From JABDJX01 sp039942715 (GTDB taxonomy: Bacteria > Pseudomonadota > Alphaproteobacteria > Rhodobacterales > Rhodobacteraceae): a stretch of DNA of 64,000 bases. Positions 27,421 to 35,551 of the stretch are shown here, piece by piece. The notes beneath the pieces are model-generated. The model saw only the letters and a list, made by a program, of their open reading frames with translations, was not told the DNA's origin and did no database searches. The translations under genes and the position numbers were made by a program. The DNA is taken from NCBI GenBank assembly GCA_039942715.1, contig JBDVBY010000001.1:496001-560000 (forward strand), in the 5' to 3' direction. Numbering within the stretch: position 1 is the stretch's first letter; each line of letters opens with the position of its first letter.

Positions 27421-28077
27421 TTATTCAGCCGCGTCTGGAGGCGCCGTGTCCATCGGAGGTGCTTCAACCTCGGCCACAGGCGCCTTTTTGCGCGTGCGCT
27501 TTGGCTTTTGTGGCTTATTCTCGGGTGTTTCCACCAATCCGTTGTCAGCACTTGCACTCATATCAATGACGTCTTCGGTCTTGGTCTCAACTGCGGCCTC
27601 TACCTTGGCCTCAACCGGAGCATCAGATTTCTGCTCGGGAGCCGGAGCACCACCACGATCATTGCGGTCGTTGTTGCGATCATTACGCCGCTGATTGTTT
27701 TGGCCACCTTGAGTGTTCTGATTGTTGTTGTTGGGCTGGCCGCCGTGATTATTTTGATTGTTGTTCTGCTGATTATTATTGTGGTTGTTCTGCTGATTTT
27801 GCTGCTGCTGAGCCTGACGTTCCGCCTGCTCTTTCATCGCTTCAGCCAACATCCGCAAATAATGCTCTGCGTGTTGCTGGAAATTTTCAACGGCGACCCG
27901 GTCACCGGAAAGTTGCGCATCGCGCGCCAGCTGGTTGTATTTGTCGATGATCTGCTGCGGCGTGCCGCGCACTTTCCCCTCAGGGCCCGAACTATCAAAC
28001 ACACGGTTGACGATATTGCCAACCTGACGATTGTTATTGCGGTTCGACTTACGCGAACGTGACTTAGATGATCTCAT
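27421..28077 (-). CDS. DUF4167 protein with Asn/Gln-rich low-complexity centre
   Basis: A protein of 218 residues. The first 90 are the DUF4167 domain, with a very basic RSSKSRSRKSNRNNN start and the helical NFQQHAEHYLRMLAEA. Residues about 92-150 are almost only Asn, Gln, Gly, Arg and Asp. The tail is Ala/Pro/Glu/Val with a basic KPKRTRKKAP patch. The basic N-terminus suggests nucleic-acid binding, which is an inference. The family is common in alphaproteobacteria and often lies next to prmC and prfA, as here. Confidence 0.85.
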   Translation of the reverse strand: MRSSKSRSRKSNRNNNRQVGNIVNRVFDSSGPEGKVRGTPQQIIDKYNQLARDAQLSGDRVAVENFQQHAEHYLRMLAEAMKEQAERQAQQQQNQQNNHNNNQQNNNQNNHGGQPNNNNQNTQGGQNNQRRNDRNNDRNDRGGAPAPEQKSDAPVEAKVEAAVETKTEDVIDMSASADNGLVETPENKPQKPKRTRKKAPVAEVEAPPMDTAPPDAAE

Positions 28078-28175
28078 GGATGGTCCGTTCCAGCCTTTGG
28101 TCTGGTGCTGCGCGATTTAGTTTCATGCAAGCTCAGTGTTTGAGCGAAAAACCGTGCAGGGGATGGCAGATGACG

Positions 28176-28199
28176 GGGGGAGCATTAAGGCGCTCCCTC
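28176..28199. repeat. hairpin in the prmC-DUF4167 gap
   Basis: GGGAGC (28178-28183) pairs with GCTCCC (28192-28197) around an 8-base loop; two more pairs extend it. No T-tract follows on either strand. The 222-bp gap between the same-strand prmC and DUF4167 genes otherwise shows no gene. It could be a leader structure, an mRNA processing site or part of a small RNA. Confidence 0.3.
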
Positions 28200-28299
28200 A
28201 GCCCGTGGTCAAAGTTTTAGCTATCGAGGGGGCCAAGGGCAAGAGTATTTTACACATTGGCCCAACGATTTAGCGCAAATTGTGCAGATATGGTGTGAT

Positions 28300-29139
28300 T
28301 CAGGCGGTTTTTCGCGCCGAGACCACACGATCTCGCCCATCAAGGTCGGGATGGATGGTGATATTTTCAAGACCTGCTTCCTTAAAGAGCGCCGAAACGG
28401 CGCGCGCTTGGGTCGGACCGATTTCAACAAGGATACGGCCCTGATCGCTCAAATGTTCCAACGCACCCGCAGCAATCGTGCGATAGTGCGTCAATCCATC
28501 GCCATCGTCGGTAAGCGCGCCGTGCGGCTCGAAATTGCGCACTTCTGGTGACACCTCTGCCATTTCATGTGCCGAGATATAAGGCGGGTTCGAAACGATC
28601 AGATCAAAGCGGCCTTCGACATTTTTAAACCAGTCAGACGCAATCAACGTCAGCCGCTGTGTCACATCTGGCCCGTGAACGCGTTCAACTTCGCCAGCAT
28701 TTTTGCGCGCCACTTCAAGCGCTTTTTCGGAGACGTCGGTGCCAACACCATGCGCCTCTTGGCGATCCGTCAAAAGAGAGACAATGATGCACCCTGACCC
28801 CGTGCCAAGATCAAGCACGCGTTCAAACGGATATTGCAACGCCAACTCCACAAGAGTCTCGGTATCGGGACGTGGATCAAGAACATCGGGAGTGACAGCG
28901 AACACATACTTCCAAAAGTGGCGAAACCCGCAAATATGCGCATAAGGTTCACGATTGGCGCGCCGCTCTATGTAACCCCTAAACCGCTCAAGCGCTGAGC
29001 CATCGCTTATTTCCGGTTCGTCGACATAGCGGCGCGGAAAGGCCAAACCATAGAGTTTGCGCGCCTCGCCTTTCGGGTCGTCCAGCCCGGCTGCCTTCAG
29101 TTTTGAAACAGCGGCCGCAAACGACTCGTCGTCGATCAC
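28300..29139 (-). CDS. prmC: peptide chain release factor N5-glutamine methyltransferase
   Basis: Methylates the GGQ glutamine of release factors. The 279-residue protein has an N-terminal helical domain, a SAM motif VLDLGTGSGCIIVSLL and catalytic NPPYIS. The start overlaps the prfA stop by 4 bases, so enzyme and substrate are produced together. The helical N-terminal domain (about residues 1-85) and total length match the family. Confidence 0.96.
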   Translation of the reverse strand: MIDDESFAAAVSKLKAAGLDDPKGEARKLYGLAFPRRYVDEPEISDGSALERFRGYIERRANREPYAHICGFRHFWKYVFAVTPDVLDPRPDTETLVELALQYPFERVLDLGTGSGCIIVSLLTDRQEAHGVGTDVSEKALEVARKNAGEVERVHGPDVTQRLTLIASDWFKNVEGRFDLIVSNPPYISAHEMAEVSPEVRNFEPHGALTDDGDGLTHYRTIAAGALEHLSDQGRILVEIGPTQARAVSALFKEAGLENITIHPDLDGRDRVVSARKTA

Positions 29140-30191
29140 AGCCCCTGCTCTGCCATTTTCTCAGCCTGATCCGCCGCCGTCAGCGCGTCAATAATCTCAT
29201 CCAGATCGCCCGCCATGACCTCGTTCAAACGATACAGCGTGAGGTTAATGCGGTGATCGCTCATCCGCCCTTGTGGGAAGTTATAGGTGCGAATGCGTTC
29301 CGAGCGATCGCCTGAGCCGACCTGAGCCTTGCGATCCGCCGAGCGTTCGTCGTCGATCTTCTGACGCTCCATATCAAACAGTTTCGCGCGCAAATGCGCC
29401 ATCGCAATCGCGCGGTTCTGGTGTTGCGATTTCTCCGAGCTGGTCACCACAATCCCGCTGGGCAAATGCGTGATGCGCACGGCGGAATCAGTCTTGTTCA
29501 CATGCTGACCACCCGCACCAGAGGCGCGGTAGGTATCAAGGCGAATATCAGTCGCAGGAATATCAATGTCGACCTCTTCCGCCTCGGGCAGTACCGCCAC
29601 GGTCGCTGCGGAGGTGTGAATACGCCCGCCGGATTCCGTTTCAGGAACACGTTGTACGCGGTGCACACCGGACTCATACTTGAGCCGCGCAAACACATTG
29701 TCGCCGGTGATCTTGGCCGTTACTTCTTTGACGCCACCAAGTTCGCTTTCGGAAAACTCGATAATCGTCAGCTTCCAGCCTTTGTTTTCGGCATACCGCG
29801 TGTACATCCGCAGCAAATCGCCCGCAAAAAGCGCGGCCTCATCGCCACCAGTTCCGGGCCGGATTTCAACAATCGCAGGCTTAGCATCGGCGGCATCTTT
29901 AGGGATCAACGCAAGACGCAGGTTTTGCTCGGCTTCTGGCAATCTCTCTTTCAAGCCCGCTAATTCTTCCTCTGCCAAGTCCTTCATTTCCGGGTCTTCC
30001 AGCATCGCTTGCGCTTCGCTGCGCGCATCCAGCATCCCACGATACGCCTCAATTTCCGCCACAACAGGCTTCAATTCAGCATATTCGCGCGCCAGATCAG
30101 CGATTTCGCTGGCCTCAGCCCCACCTGACATCTTAGCTTCAAGAAACTGAAAACGTTCGGTGATCTGTTGAAGGGTCTCTAAGGGAACCAT
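29136..30191 (-). CDS. prfA: peptide chain release factor 1
   Basis: Recognises UAA and UAG stop codons. The 351-residue protein has the catalytic GGQ in ASGAGGQHVNKTDSAVR (about residue 225) and the PCRF domain with RPGTGGDEAALFAGDL. The anticodon-like tripeptide PAT is seen as PATDIR. It heads the pair prfA-prmC and is divergent from a small secreted protein gene. No programmed frameshift is expected in RF1 and none is seen. Confidence 0.97.
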   Translation of the reverse strand: MVPLETLQQITERFQFLEAKMSGGAEASEIADLAREYAELKPVVAEIEAYRGMLDARSEAQAMLEDPEMKDLAEEELAGLKERLPEAEQNLRLALIPKDAADAKPAIVEIRPGTGGDEAALFAGDLLRMYTRYAENKGWKLTIIEFSESELGGVKEVTAKITGDNVFARLKYESGVHRVQRVPETESGGRIHTSAATVAVLPEAEEVDIDIPATDIRLDTYRASGAGGQHVNKTDSAVRITHLPSGIVVTSSEKSQHQNRAIAMAHLRAKLFDMERQKIDDERSADRKAQVGSGDRSERIRTYNFPQGRMSDHRINLTLYRLNEVMAGDLDEIIDALTAADQAEKMAEQGL

Positions 30192-30276
30192 GATGTCGTG
30201 TCCCTGATTGCACCTGCGGCGTCAAGTCTGCTCAAAAACTTTGGAACGCGCAGTTTTCCGTGTTATTATCGCTTTC

Positions 30277-30561
30277 ATGTTTAGAACAGCATTGATCTTA
30301 AGTCTCTCAGCTGTCCCCGCATTTGCCGATGTCACATCGCCAAGCGGTAAAACGGTCGAGTGTTACTGTACAGACAGCCAAGGCAGCCGCGTTGAACTTG
30401 GAGAGAGTATTTGCCTTCAGGTCGATGGGCGCGCGTTTATGGCACAATGCGATATGTCGCTAAACGTACCGATTTGGCGCGATACCGGCTCTGGGTGTCT
30501 GTCTTCCGAACTTGCCCCGCGCGATCCTTCACCCCGGGAACGTCTGCTCCAACTCCTTTAA
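30277..30561 (+). CDS. small secreted cysteine-containing protein, unknown
   Basis: A protein of 94 residues from the ATG at 30277; an in-frame ATG at 30208 would add residues that hide the signal peptide. The signal peptide (MFRTALILSLSAVPAFA) is clear. The mature part has five cysteines (CYC, IC, QC, GC), suggesting disulphides in the periplasm. I do not recognise the family. Its last 33 bases overlap the convergent DUF1499 gene. Confidence 0.7.
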   Translation: MFRTALILSLSAVPAFADVTSPSGKTVECYCTDSQGSRVELGESICLQVDGRAFMAQCDMSLNVPIWRDTGSGCLSSELAPRDPSPRERLLQLL

Positions 30562-30993
30562 CCAGCGATCAATTCTGGCGGCGTTCACCCCCCAGTCGTG
30601 TCCCACAGGCGAGCGCGTGCGCGAGGCGATTGCCAATTTGCTCATTCCGCCAGCCTCGGCCACAGCTTTCACCGTGATATAGTCCCGAAATCCAACGACG
30701 GAATAGGCCACGAAGGTGATCATCCCTTCGTCTGTGTCGCCTTCCAGAACCTTTGTACGCGGTTCTGAGCGTGCAATCTCAAGCACCTTTTCCAACAGCG
30801 TATCGACATCGGTGGGAAAGCGCGGCGCGTCCAGACCGATCAAGCGCACTTGCGCCCGCTTGCTTTCATCCGCATCACCCGGATCAACGTGCCAAGCGTC
30901 TACATCATGGGGCCCAAAGCGCAACCAAAGGACGGCGATAATCAGGACAAAGGCAAGGATATAAAATATAGTTTTCAACAGCCTATCCACCAC
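30529..30993 (-). CDS. DUF1499 membrane-anchored protein
   Basis: A protein of 154 residues with one N-terminal membrane segment (about residues 8-25) and a soluble domain that fits DUF1499: APRFPTDVDTLLEKVLEIARSEPRT and FVAYSVVGFRDYITVK, ending in SRVGYSDLG-like positions replaced here by SRTRSPVGHDWGVNAARID. The family is of unknown function. It shares a divergent gap with mazG that holds a small inverted repeat. Confidence 0.82.
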   Translation of the reverse strand: MVDRLLKTIFYILAFVLIIAVLWLRFGPHDVDAWHVDPGDADESKRAQVRLIGLDAPRFPTDVDTLLEKVLEIARSEPRTKVLEGDTDEGMITFVAYSVVGFRDYITVKAVAEAGGMSKLAIASRTRSPVGHDWGVNAARIDRWLKELEQTFPG

Positions 30994-31006
30994 AACAGGG
31001 TCTAAC

Positions 31007-31021
31007 CTAAACTTAGTTTAG
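31007..31021. promoter_or_regulatory. inverted repeat in the DUF1499/mazG divergent gap
   Basis: CTAAAC-TTA-GTTTAG is a perfect 6-bp inverted repeat with a 3-base centre, 14 bases upstream of the DUF1499 start and 84 bases before mazG. The position suits an operator for the minus-strand gene. It does not match the Irr, RirA or IscR consensus I know. Confidence 0.35.
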
Positions 31022-31104
31022 CCAACACCGTTGTCCAGAGCAAAGGTGTAGACAATGGAAACCGTTTCTGGACATCCTTGGCCCATTGCCACAAAGGACC
31101 GAGC

Positions 31105-31902
31105 ATGGACCCGATCTACAATACCCCCGATGGCCTTCCCCGTCTGATCGAAGTTATGCGACGTTTACGTGATCCCGATGCGGGTTGTCCTTGGGATATC
31201 GAGCAGGATTTTAAAACCATCGCGCCCTACACCATCGAAGAGGCCTACGAGGTCGCCGACGCCATTGAGCAAAGCGATATGCCCGCCCTTGAAGGCGAGT
31301 TGGGCGATCTGCTGTTGCAGGTAGTGTATCACGGGCAAATGGGGTCTGAGGCCGGGCAGTTCGATGTAGACAGTATTGCGCGGCGCTCTGCCGCCAAGAT
31401 GATCGACCGTCACCCGCATGTTTTTGGCGATGAAAAGGGTGAGAAAACCGCCGAACAACAAACACGTGACTGGGAGGCCGCCAAAGCCCGCGAACGCGGC
31501 ACCGGTGGAGAGACGCGCACACTGGACGGTGTCGCGCTTGGCCTGCCCGCGCTTTTGCGTGCGCTCAAACTGCAAAAACGCCTTTCACGTGTTGGCTTTG
31601 ATTGGGGGGCAACGGGTCCGGTTCTGGACAAGCTCGTTGAAGAAGTCCGCGAGCTGGAAGCTGCGAAAAACGCAGATGAAAAAGAAGACGAGTTTGGTGA
31701 TTTGCTGTTTGTGATGGTCAACCTTGCGCGTCATTGGGGGATCGATCCCGAAGCGGCGTTGCGGCGCACCAATGCCAAGGTGGAACGCCGCTTTGCGGGA
31801 GTTGAGGATCGCCTGAGCGCTGACGGGCGCAGTCCATCTGAGGCCTCTTTAGAAGAAATGGATGCGCTTTGGGAGGCTGTGAAAATCAGCGAAGATAAGT
31901 AA
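31105..31902 (+). CDS. mazG: nucleoside triphosphate pyrophosphohydrolase
   Basis: House-cleaning enzyme that hydrolyses NTPs to NMPs. The 265-residue protein has two MazG repeats: the first with CPWDIEQDFKTIAPYTIEEAYEVADAI and ELGDLLLQVVYH, the second with EEVRELEAAKNADEKEDEFGDLLF. Both keep the EExxE and ExxD metal ligands. The ATG at 31105 follows AAGGA by 7 bases; the in-frame 31078 start is rejected for lack of a site. Confidence 0.96.
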   Translation: MDPIYNTPDGLPRLIEVMRRLRDPDAGCPWDIEQDFKTIAPYTIEEAYEVADAIEQSDMPALEGELGDLLLQVVYHGQMGSEAGQFDVDSIARRSAAKMIDRHPHVFGDEKGEKTAEQQTRDWEAAKARERGTGGETRTLDGVALGLPALLRALKLQKRLSRVGFDWGATGPVLDKLVEEVRELEAAKNADEKEDEFGDLLFVMVNLARHWGIDPEAALRRTNAKVERRFAGVEDRLSADGRSPSEASLEEMDALWEAVKISEDK

Positions 31903-31962
31903 CCCAGGTCGCACACCCTATCGTCTTTGATCTTTCATCGGTTCAAATTATGCCGGGGAGCG

Positions 31963-31997
31963 CGAGGGGCAGAGCCTCTCGTTTTGGCGACGCCAAA
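31963..31997. repeat. tandem palindromic element downstream of mazG
   Basis: Hairpin 1 is CGAGGGGC-AGA-GCCTCTCG (31963-31981, one G-T pair). Hairpin 2 is TTTGGCG-A-CGCCAAA (31983-31997). Together they sit between mazG and the nucleoside hydrolase gene. The first probably ends mazG transcription, although no T-tract follows directly apart from the TTTT inside hairpin 2. Similar palindromes recur in Rhodobacterales intergenic DNA. Confidence 0.5.
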
Positions 31998-32087
31998 TAG
32001 GCGACGCAAAACCTCACTTGGTCCCGTCGCTTCTGGACAAGCCTTCCGTTGACGGGCAAGGTCGCCGCGTCACCTCAAGAGGCCCTC

Positions 32088-33029
32088 ATGACACCGCGCA
32101 AAATCATTATCGACACTGATCCTGGCCAAGACGATGCCGTCGCTATTCTCTTGGCTCTGGCCTCTCCCGAAGAACTCGACGTGCTCGCCATCACCGCCGT
32201 TGCGGGTAACGTTCCTTTGGCGCTGACCGAAAAGAATGCCCGCATTGTTTGCGAACTTGCGGGAAAGACAGACGTTCCAGTGTTTGCCGGGTGCAGCGAA
32301 CCGCTGACGCGCACGTTGGTCACCGCAGAACATGTGCACGGCAAAACCGGTCTGGATGGACCGCAACTGGCCGATCCGACTATGGCGCTGCAAGAAATGC
32401 ACGCGGTGGATTACCTGATCGAAACATTGCGAGCCGAACCCGCGGGCAGCGTGACGTTGGTGCCTATTGGCCCGCTGACAAACATCGCTGCGGCCTTTGA
32501 ACGCGCACCTGACATCAAAGAACGTGTGCAAGAGATCGTGCTGATGGGCGGCGCATACTTTGAGGTGGGCAACATCACCCCAGCAGCAGAATTTAACATT
32601 TACGTTGATCCGGAAGCCGCTGATATTGTTTTCAAATCAGGCGCTCCGATAGTTGCGATGCCACTGGATGTCACGCACAAGGCGCTGGTCACTCAAACAC
32701 GTGTGGATGCTTTTGCCGCTCTTGGAAACGAGGTCGGACGGATGGCAGCAGAGTGGACGAATTTCTTTGAGCGTTTTGACAAAGAAAAATACGGATCGGA
32801 AGGCGCACCGCTGCATGATCCCTGTACGATCGCCTATCTGCTGCAGCCTGATCTGTTCAGCGGACGCCACATCAACGTTGAAATCGAACTCACCTCCGAG
32901 CTTACGCGCGGAATGACCGTTGCGGATTGGTGGCGCGTCACAGACCGCAAAGCCAACGCTACGTTTGTCGGCGATGTTGACGCTGACGGTTTTTTTGCGC
33001 TTTTGACCGAGCGTCTTGCCCGCCTGTGA
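32088..33029 (+). CDS. inosine/uridine-preferring nucleoside hydrolase
   Basis: Splits N-glycosidic bonds of ribonucleosides. The 313-residue protein starts at the ATG 32088 and opens with the calcium-binding DTDPGQDDAVAILL motif. GPLTNIA, MGGAYFEVGNITPAAEFN and the final Asp in LHDPCTIAYLL complete the active site. The stop overlaps a GTG-started grpB-like gene by 4 bases, beginning a four-gene overlapping run. Substrate preference cannot be read. Confidence 0.94.
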   Translation: MTPRKIIIDTDPGQDDAVAILLALASPEELDVLAITAVAGNVPLALTEKNARIVCELAGKTDVPVFAGCSEPLTRTLVTAEHVHGKTGLDGPQLADPTMALQEMHAVDYLIETLRAEPAGSVTLVPIGPLTNIAAAFERAPDIKERVQEIVLMGGAYFEVGNITPAAEFNIYVDPEAADIVFKSGAPIVAMPLDVTHKALVTQTRVDAFAALGNEVGRMAAEWTNFFERFDKEKYGSEGAPLHDPCTIAYLLQPDLFSGRHINVEIELTSELTRGMTVADWWRVTDRKANATFVGDVDADGFFALLTERLARL

Positions 33030-33547
33030 GCCTATTGGTCGCCCCTGACCCCGCATGGCCAAAGCGCGCGGTAACAGAAATCGAACGTTGGCTTGAAGCG
33101 GTGGACGGCCTAACGACTGTGCACCACATCGGCTCAACCTCTATCTTAGGGATGCCTGCCAAGCCGATTATTGATCTTTTGCCTGTTTTTGAAAACGAAC
33201 CCGCACAGCACGCCGCCCAAACTGCTGTTGAAGCGATGGGGTATGAGTGGCTTGGCGCATATGGGCTTGAGGGGCGCTCTTATGCGCGCATGGATGACGC
33301 AGATACTGGTGTTCGGCAGGTTCAAGCGCATTGCTATGCTCTCGGTCATGCGGACATTGCACGCCATCTGGCGTTTCGCGATGCTTTGCGCGACAACGCG
33401 GCCCTGCGGGCCGGGTATGCGTCGATCAAAGGCGCTTGTGCCGCGCGCCATCCCGAAGGTGGTGCGGCCTATGGTGCCTGCAAATCTGACTGGATTGATA
33501 AAGCCGAGGCGCGCGCCTTGGCCCGAAGAGAAGAGACATCGACATGA
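33026..33547 (+). CDS. GrpB/UPF0157 nucleotidyltransferase-fold protein
   Basis: A protein of 173 residues starting with GTG at 33026, overlapping the preceding stop. The pattern VHHIGSTSILGMPAKPIIDLLPV is the GrpB signature (GSTSV-GLxAKPIID), an inactive-looking or uncharacterised nucleotidyltransferase fold. The late RDALRDN motif is also conserved. Dephospho-CoA kinase fusions of this domain are known, but here it stands alone. The role is unknown. Confidence 0.88.
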   Translation: MSLLVAPDPAWPKRAVTEIERWLEAVDGLTTVHHIGSTSILGMPAKPIIDLLPVFENEPAQHAAQTAVEAMGYEWLGAYGLEGRSYARMDDADTGVRQVQAHCYALGHADIARHLAFRDALRDNAALRAGYASIKGACAARHPEGGAAYGACKSDWIDKAEARALARREETST

Positions 33548-33987
33548 GCCAGATATTGCACCTTGCAGGCGCCGATGAGGTTGAGAAACTTCTGCCGATG
33601 GTCGCGCGGTATCACGCCAATGAAGGCATCGAGCTAACTGATGAAGAGCGCGCCGCGGCTGTTGCCCCCTTGCTGGAAGGCTCGCCGCTTGGCGCTGTTT
33701 GGTTTATCGGCCCGAAAATGGCGCCTGTTGGATATGTCGCGGTCTCGTTTGGCTGGTCGATTGAAATGGGCGGAATGGATGCCTTTATCGACGAACTTTG
33801 GGTGCGCGAAAAAGTACGCGGGCGCGGCATGGGCTCTGAAGCACTTGCAGCACTGATCCCTGCGTTGACGCAAGCAGGTGTCAAAGCGCTTCATCTGGAG
33901 GTTGCCGACGGCAATCCGGCAGAGCGGATTTACAAGCGTGCCGGGTTCAAACGCCGCACCTTCACTTTGATGACGCGGATCACGTGA
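33544..33987 (+). CDS. GNAT family N-acetyltransferase
   Basis: A protein of 147 residues with a GNAT acetyl-CoA loop in VREKVRGRGMGSEALAALI (Q/RxxGxG/A at about residues 92-97) and the late HLEVADGNPAERIYKRAGF. The start overlaps the GrpB-like stop by 4 bases and its stop overlaps selO by one base. Acceptor unknown. The neighbouring coupling with selO suggests only shared expression. Confidence 0.88.
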   Translation: MSQILHLAGADEVEKLLPMVARYHANEGIELTDEERAAAVAPLLEGSPLGAVWFIGPKMAPVGYVAVSFGWSIEMGGMDAFIDELWVREKVRGRGMGSEALAALIPALTQAGVKALHLEVADGNPAERIYKRAGFKRRTFTLMTRIT

Positions 33988-35408
33988 TGCTAAACATCGA
34001 CTTTGATAATTCTTATGCACGCCTGCCCGCGCAGTTGTTTTCTAAACAGGCGCCGACACCCGTTGCCGACCCTGCGCTGATCGCGCTGAATGAGGCTTTG
34101 GCGGGCGATCTTGGTTTGGATGCAGGCGCACTAAGCAAGCCGGACGGCATCGCCGCTCTTGCTGGCAACGCAATTCCTGATGGCGCTGACCCGCTTGCAC
34201 AGGCCTACGGTGGTCATCAGTTTGGCAACTGGGCCGGGCGGCTAGGAGACGGACGCGCCATTCTTTTGGGAGAGGTTGTTGCACCGAGCGGCAATCGCTT
34301 TGACATCCAGCTCAAAGGTGCTGGCCCCACGCCCTATTCCCGCAGTGGCGATGGGCGCGCTTGGTTGGGTCCGGTCTTGCGAGAGTACCTGATTTCGGAA
34401 GCCATGCATGCGCTTGGCGTACCGACGACGCGTGCTTTAGCGGCTGTCTCCACGGGCGAGCGCGTGCAGCGCGAACAGGGTTATCCCGGCGCTGTGCTGA
34501 CCCGCGTTGCATCCAGCCACATGCGCGTTGGCACGTTTCAATACATGGCCGCCACGAACGACGCTGAAGGATTGGCAGCACTGGTTGCCCACGCGCTTGA
34601 GCGGCATTACCCGGAGCGTGAAGGGCCGCTTGGTCTGCTGGACGGAGTTGTGGGGGCCCAGGCGACGTTGATCGCCAAATGGATGGGACTGGGCTTTGTC
34701 CACGGCGTGATGAACACCGACAACATGACCATTTCCGGCGAAACGATTGATTACGGCCCCTGCGCCTTTATCGACACCTATCATCCGCTCTCCGTCTATT
34801 CCTCGATCGATCGCGCGGGGCGCTATGCCTTTGCCCGCCAGCCCGATGTGGCGATGTGGAACCTTGCGCAACTGGCGACGTCGTTATTGCCGATGATCGA
34901 CGATCAAGAAGCGGTGCAGGCAAGTCTGGACCGTTTTCCCGATCTGTTTCGCGCTGCTTGGATGGATGTGTTCCGGCATAAAATTGGCCTGCAGACCGAG
35001 GCTGAAGGCGACGTCGAGTTGATCCATGACCTGATGAACAAAATGGCTGAGGGTCAGGCCGATTTCACCAACACGTTCCGTGCCTTGGGCACGGATACGG
35101 CGCGCGATCAGTTTCTTGACCCAGCTGCCTATGACGCATGGCAAGCCGCATGGGCGGCGCGTTTGGAAGATGAGGGTGCGACGATTGAGGACCGCCTTGA
35201 AACGCTTGAACACCACAACCCGGCCGTGATCCCGCGCACGCATCGCATTGAACAGGCGATCCAAGCAGGGGTTGGCGGGGACTTCGCACCGTTCAACCGG
35301 TTGCTGAACGCCCTGCTCTCGCCTTATGCGCTGTCTGCGGATGACACTGAACTTGCCCGGCCACCTGCCGAAGACGAGATCGTCCCGCGCACATTTTGCG
35401 GGACGTGA
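33987..35408 (+). CDS. selO: protein adenylyltransferase SelO
   Basis: A pseudokinase-fold enzyme that transfers AMP to Ser, Thr or Tyr of other proteins, linked to redox stress in E. coli. The 473-residue protein has YGGHQFGNWAGRLGDGRA, LKGAGPTPYSRSGDGRA and the metal-binding HGVMNTDNMTISGETIDYGP. The start ATG shares one base with the GNAT stop. The C-terminal cysteine motif of E. coli YdiU is seen as a single Cys in RTFCGT, and length is nearly the same. Confidence 0.95.
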   Translation: MLNIDFDNSYARLPAQLFSKQAPTPVADPALIALNEALAGDLGLDAGALSKPDGIAALAGNAIPDGADPLAQAYGGHQFGNWAGRLGDGRAILLGEVVAPSGNRFDIQLKGAGPTPYSRSGDGRAWLGPVLREYLISEAMHALGVPTTRALAAVSTGERVQREQGYPGAVLTRVASSHMRVGTFQYMAATNDAEGLAALVAHALERHYPEREGPLGLLDGVVGAQATLIAKWMGLGFVHGVMNTDNMTISGETIDYGPCAFIDTYHPLSVYSSIDRAGRYAFARQPDVAMWNLAQLATSLLPMIDDQEAVQASLDRFPDLFRAAWMDVFRHKIGLQTEAEGDVELIHDLMNKMAEGQADFTNTFRALGTDTARDQFLDPAAYDAWQAAWAARLEDEGATIEDRLETLEHHNPAVIPRTHRIEQAIQAGVGGDFAPFNRLLNALLSPYALSADDTELARPPAEDEIVPRTFCGT

Positions 35409-35439
35409 GGTTTCATTCGTCTCCCTCGGAGCCGATCAA

Positions 35440-35480
35440 CTGGGGGCTTTGCCCCAGACCCAGAGGATATTTATGAGCCA
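35440..35480. repeat. roseobacter-type intergenic palindrome and terminator-like hairpin after selO
   Basis: GGGGC-TTT-GCCCC (stem about 35443-35455, flanked by T and A) is followed by CCCAGAGGATATTTATGAGCC. I recall this composite, a G/C hairpin then an AGGATATTT-like text, from many Rhodobacterales intergenic regions. It lies 32 bases after the selO stop and probably ends that transcript, possibly on both strands. Confidence 0.55.
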
Positions 35481-35551
35481 ATAGTGGGCCCAAGTTGAGC
35501 CGTGCGCAAAATATGGGCGACCTGGCGAAATCAGCGTGCTAGCAGGCGGTC

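Noticed and set aside
27700..27830. Possible simple-sequence or CRISPR-like repeats
   Set aside because: The repetitive look comes from AAC and CAG codons in the Asn/Gln-rich region; there are no regularly spaced identical units.
27508..28062. Hydrophobic frame (Val/Ile/Leu-rich) opposite DUF4167 that looks like a membrane protein
   Set aside because: The hydrophobic run is only the complement of the Asn/Gln codons on the coding strand.
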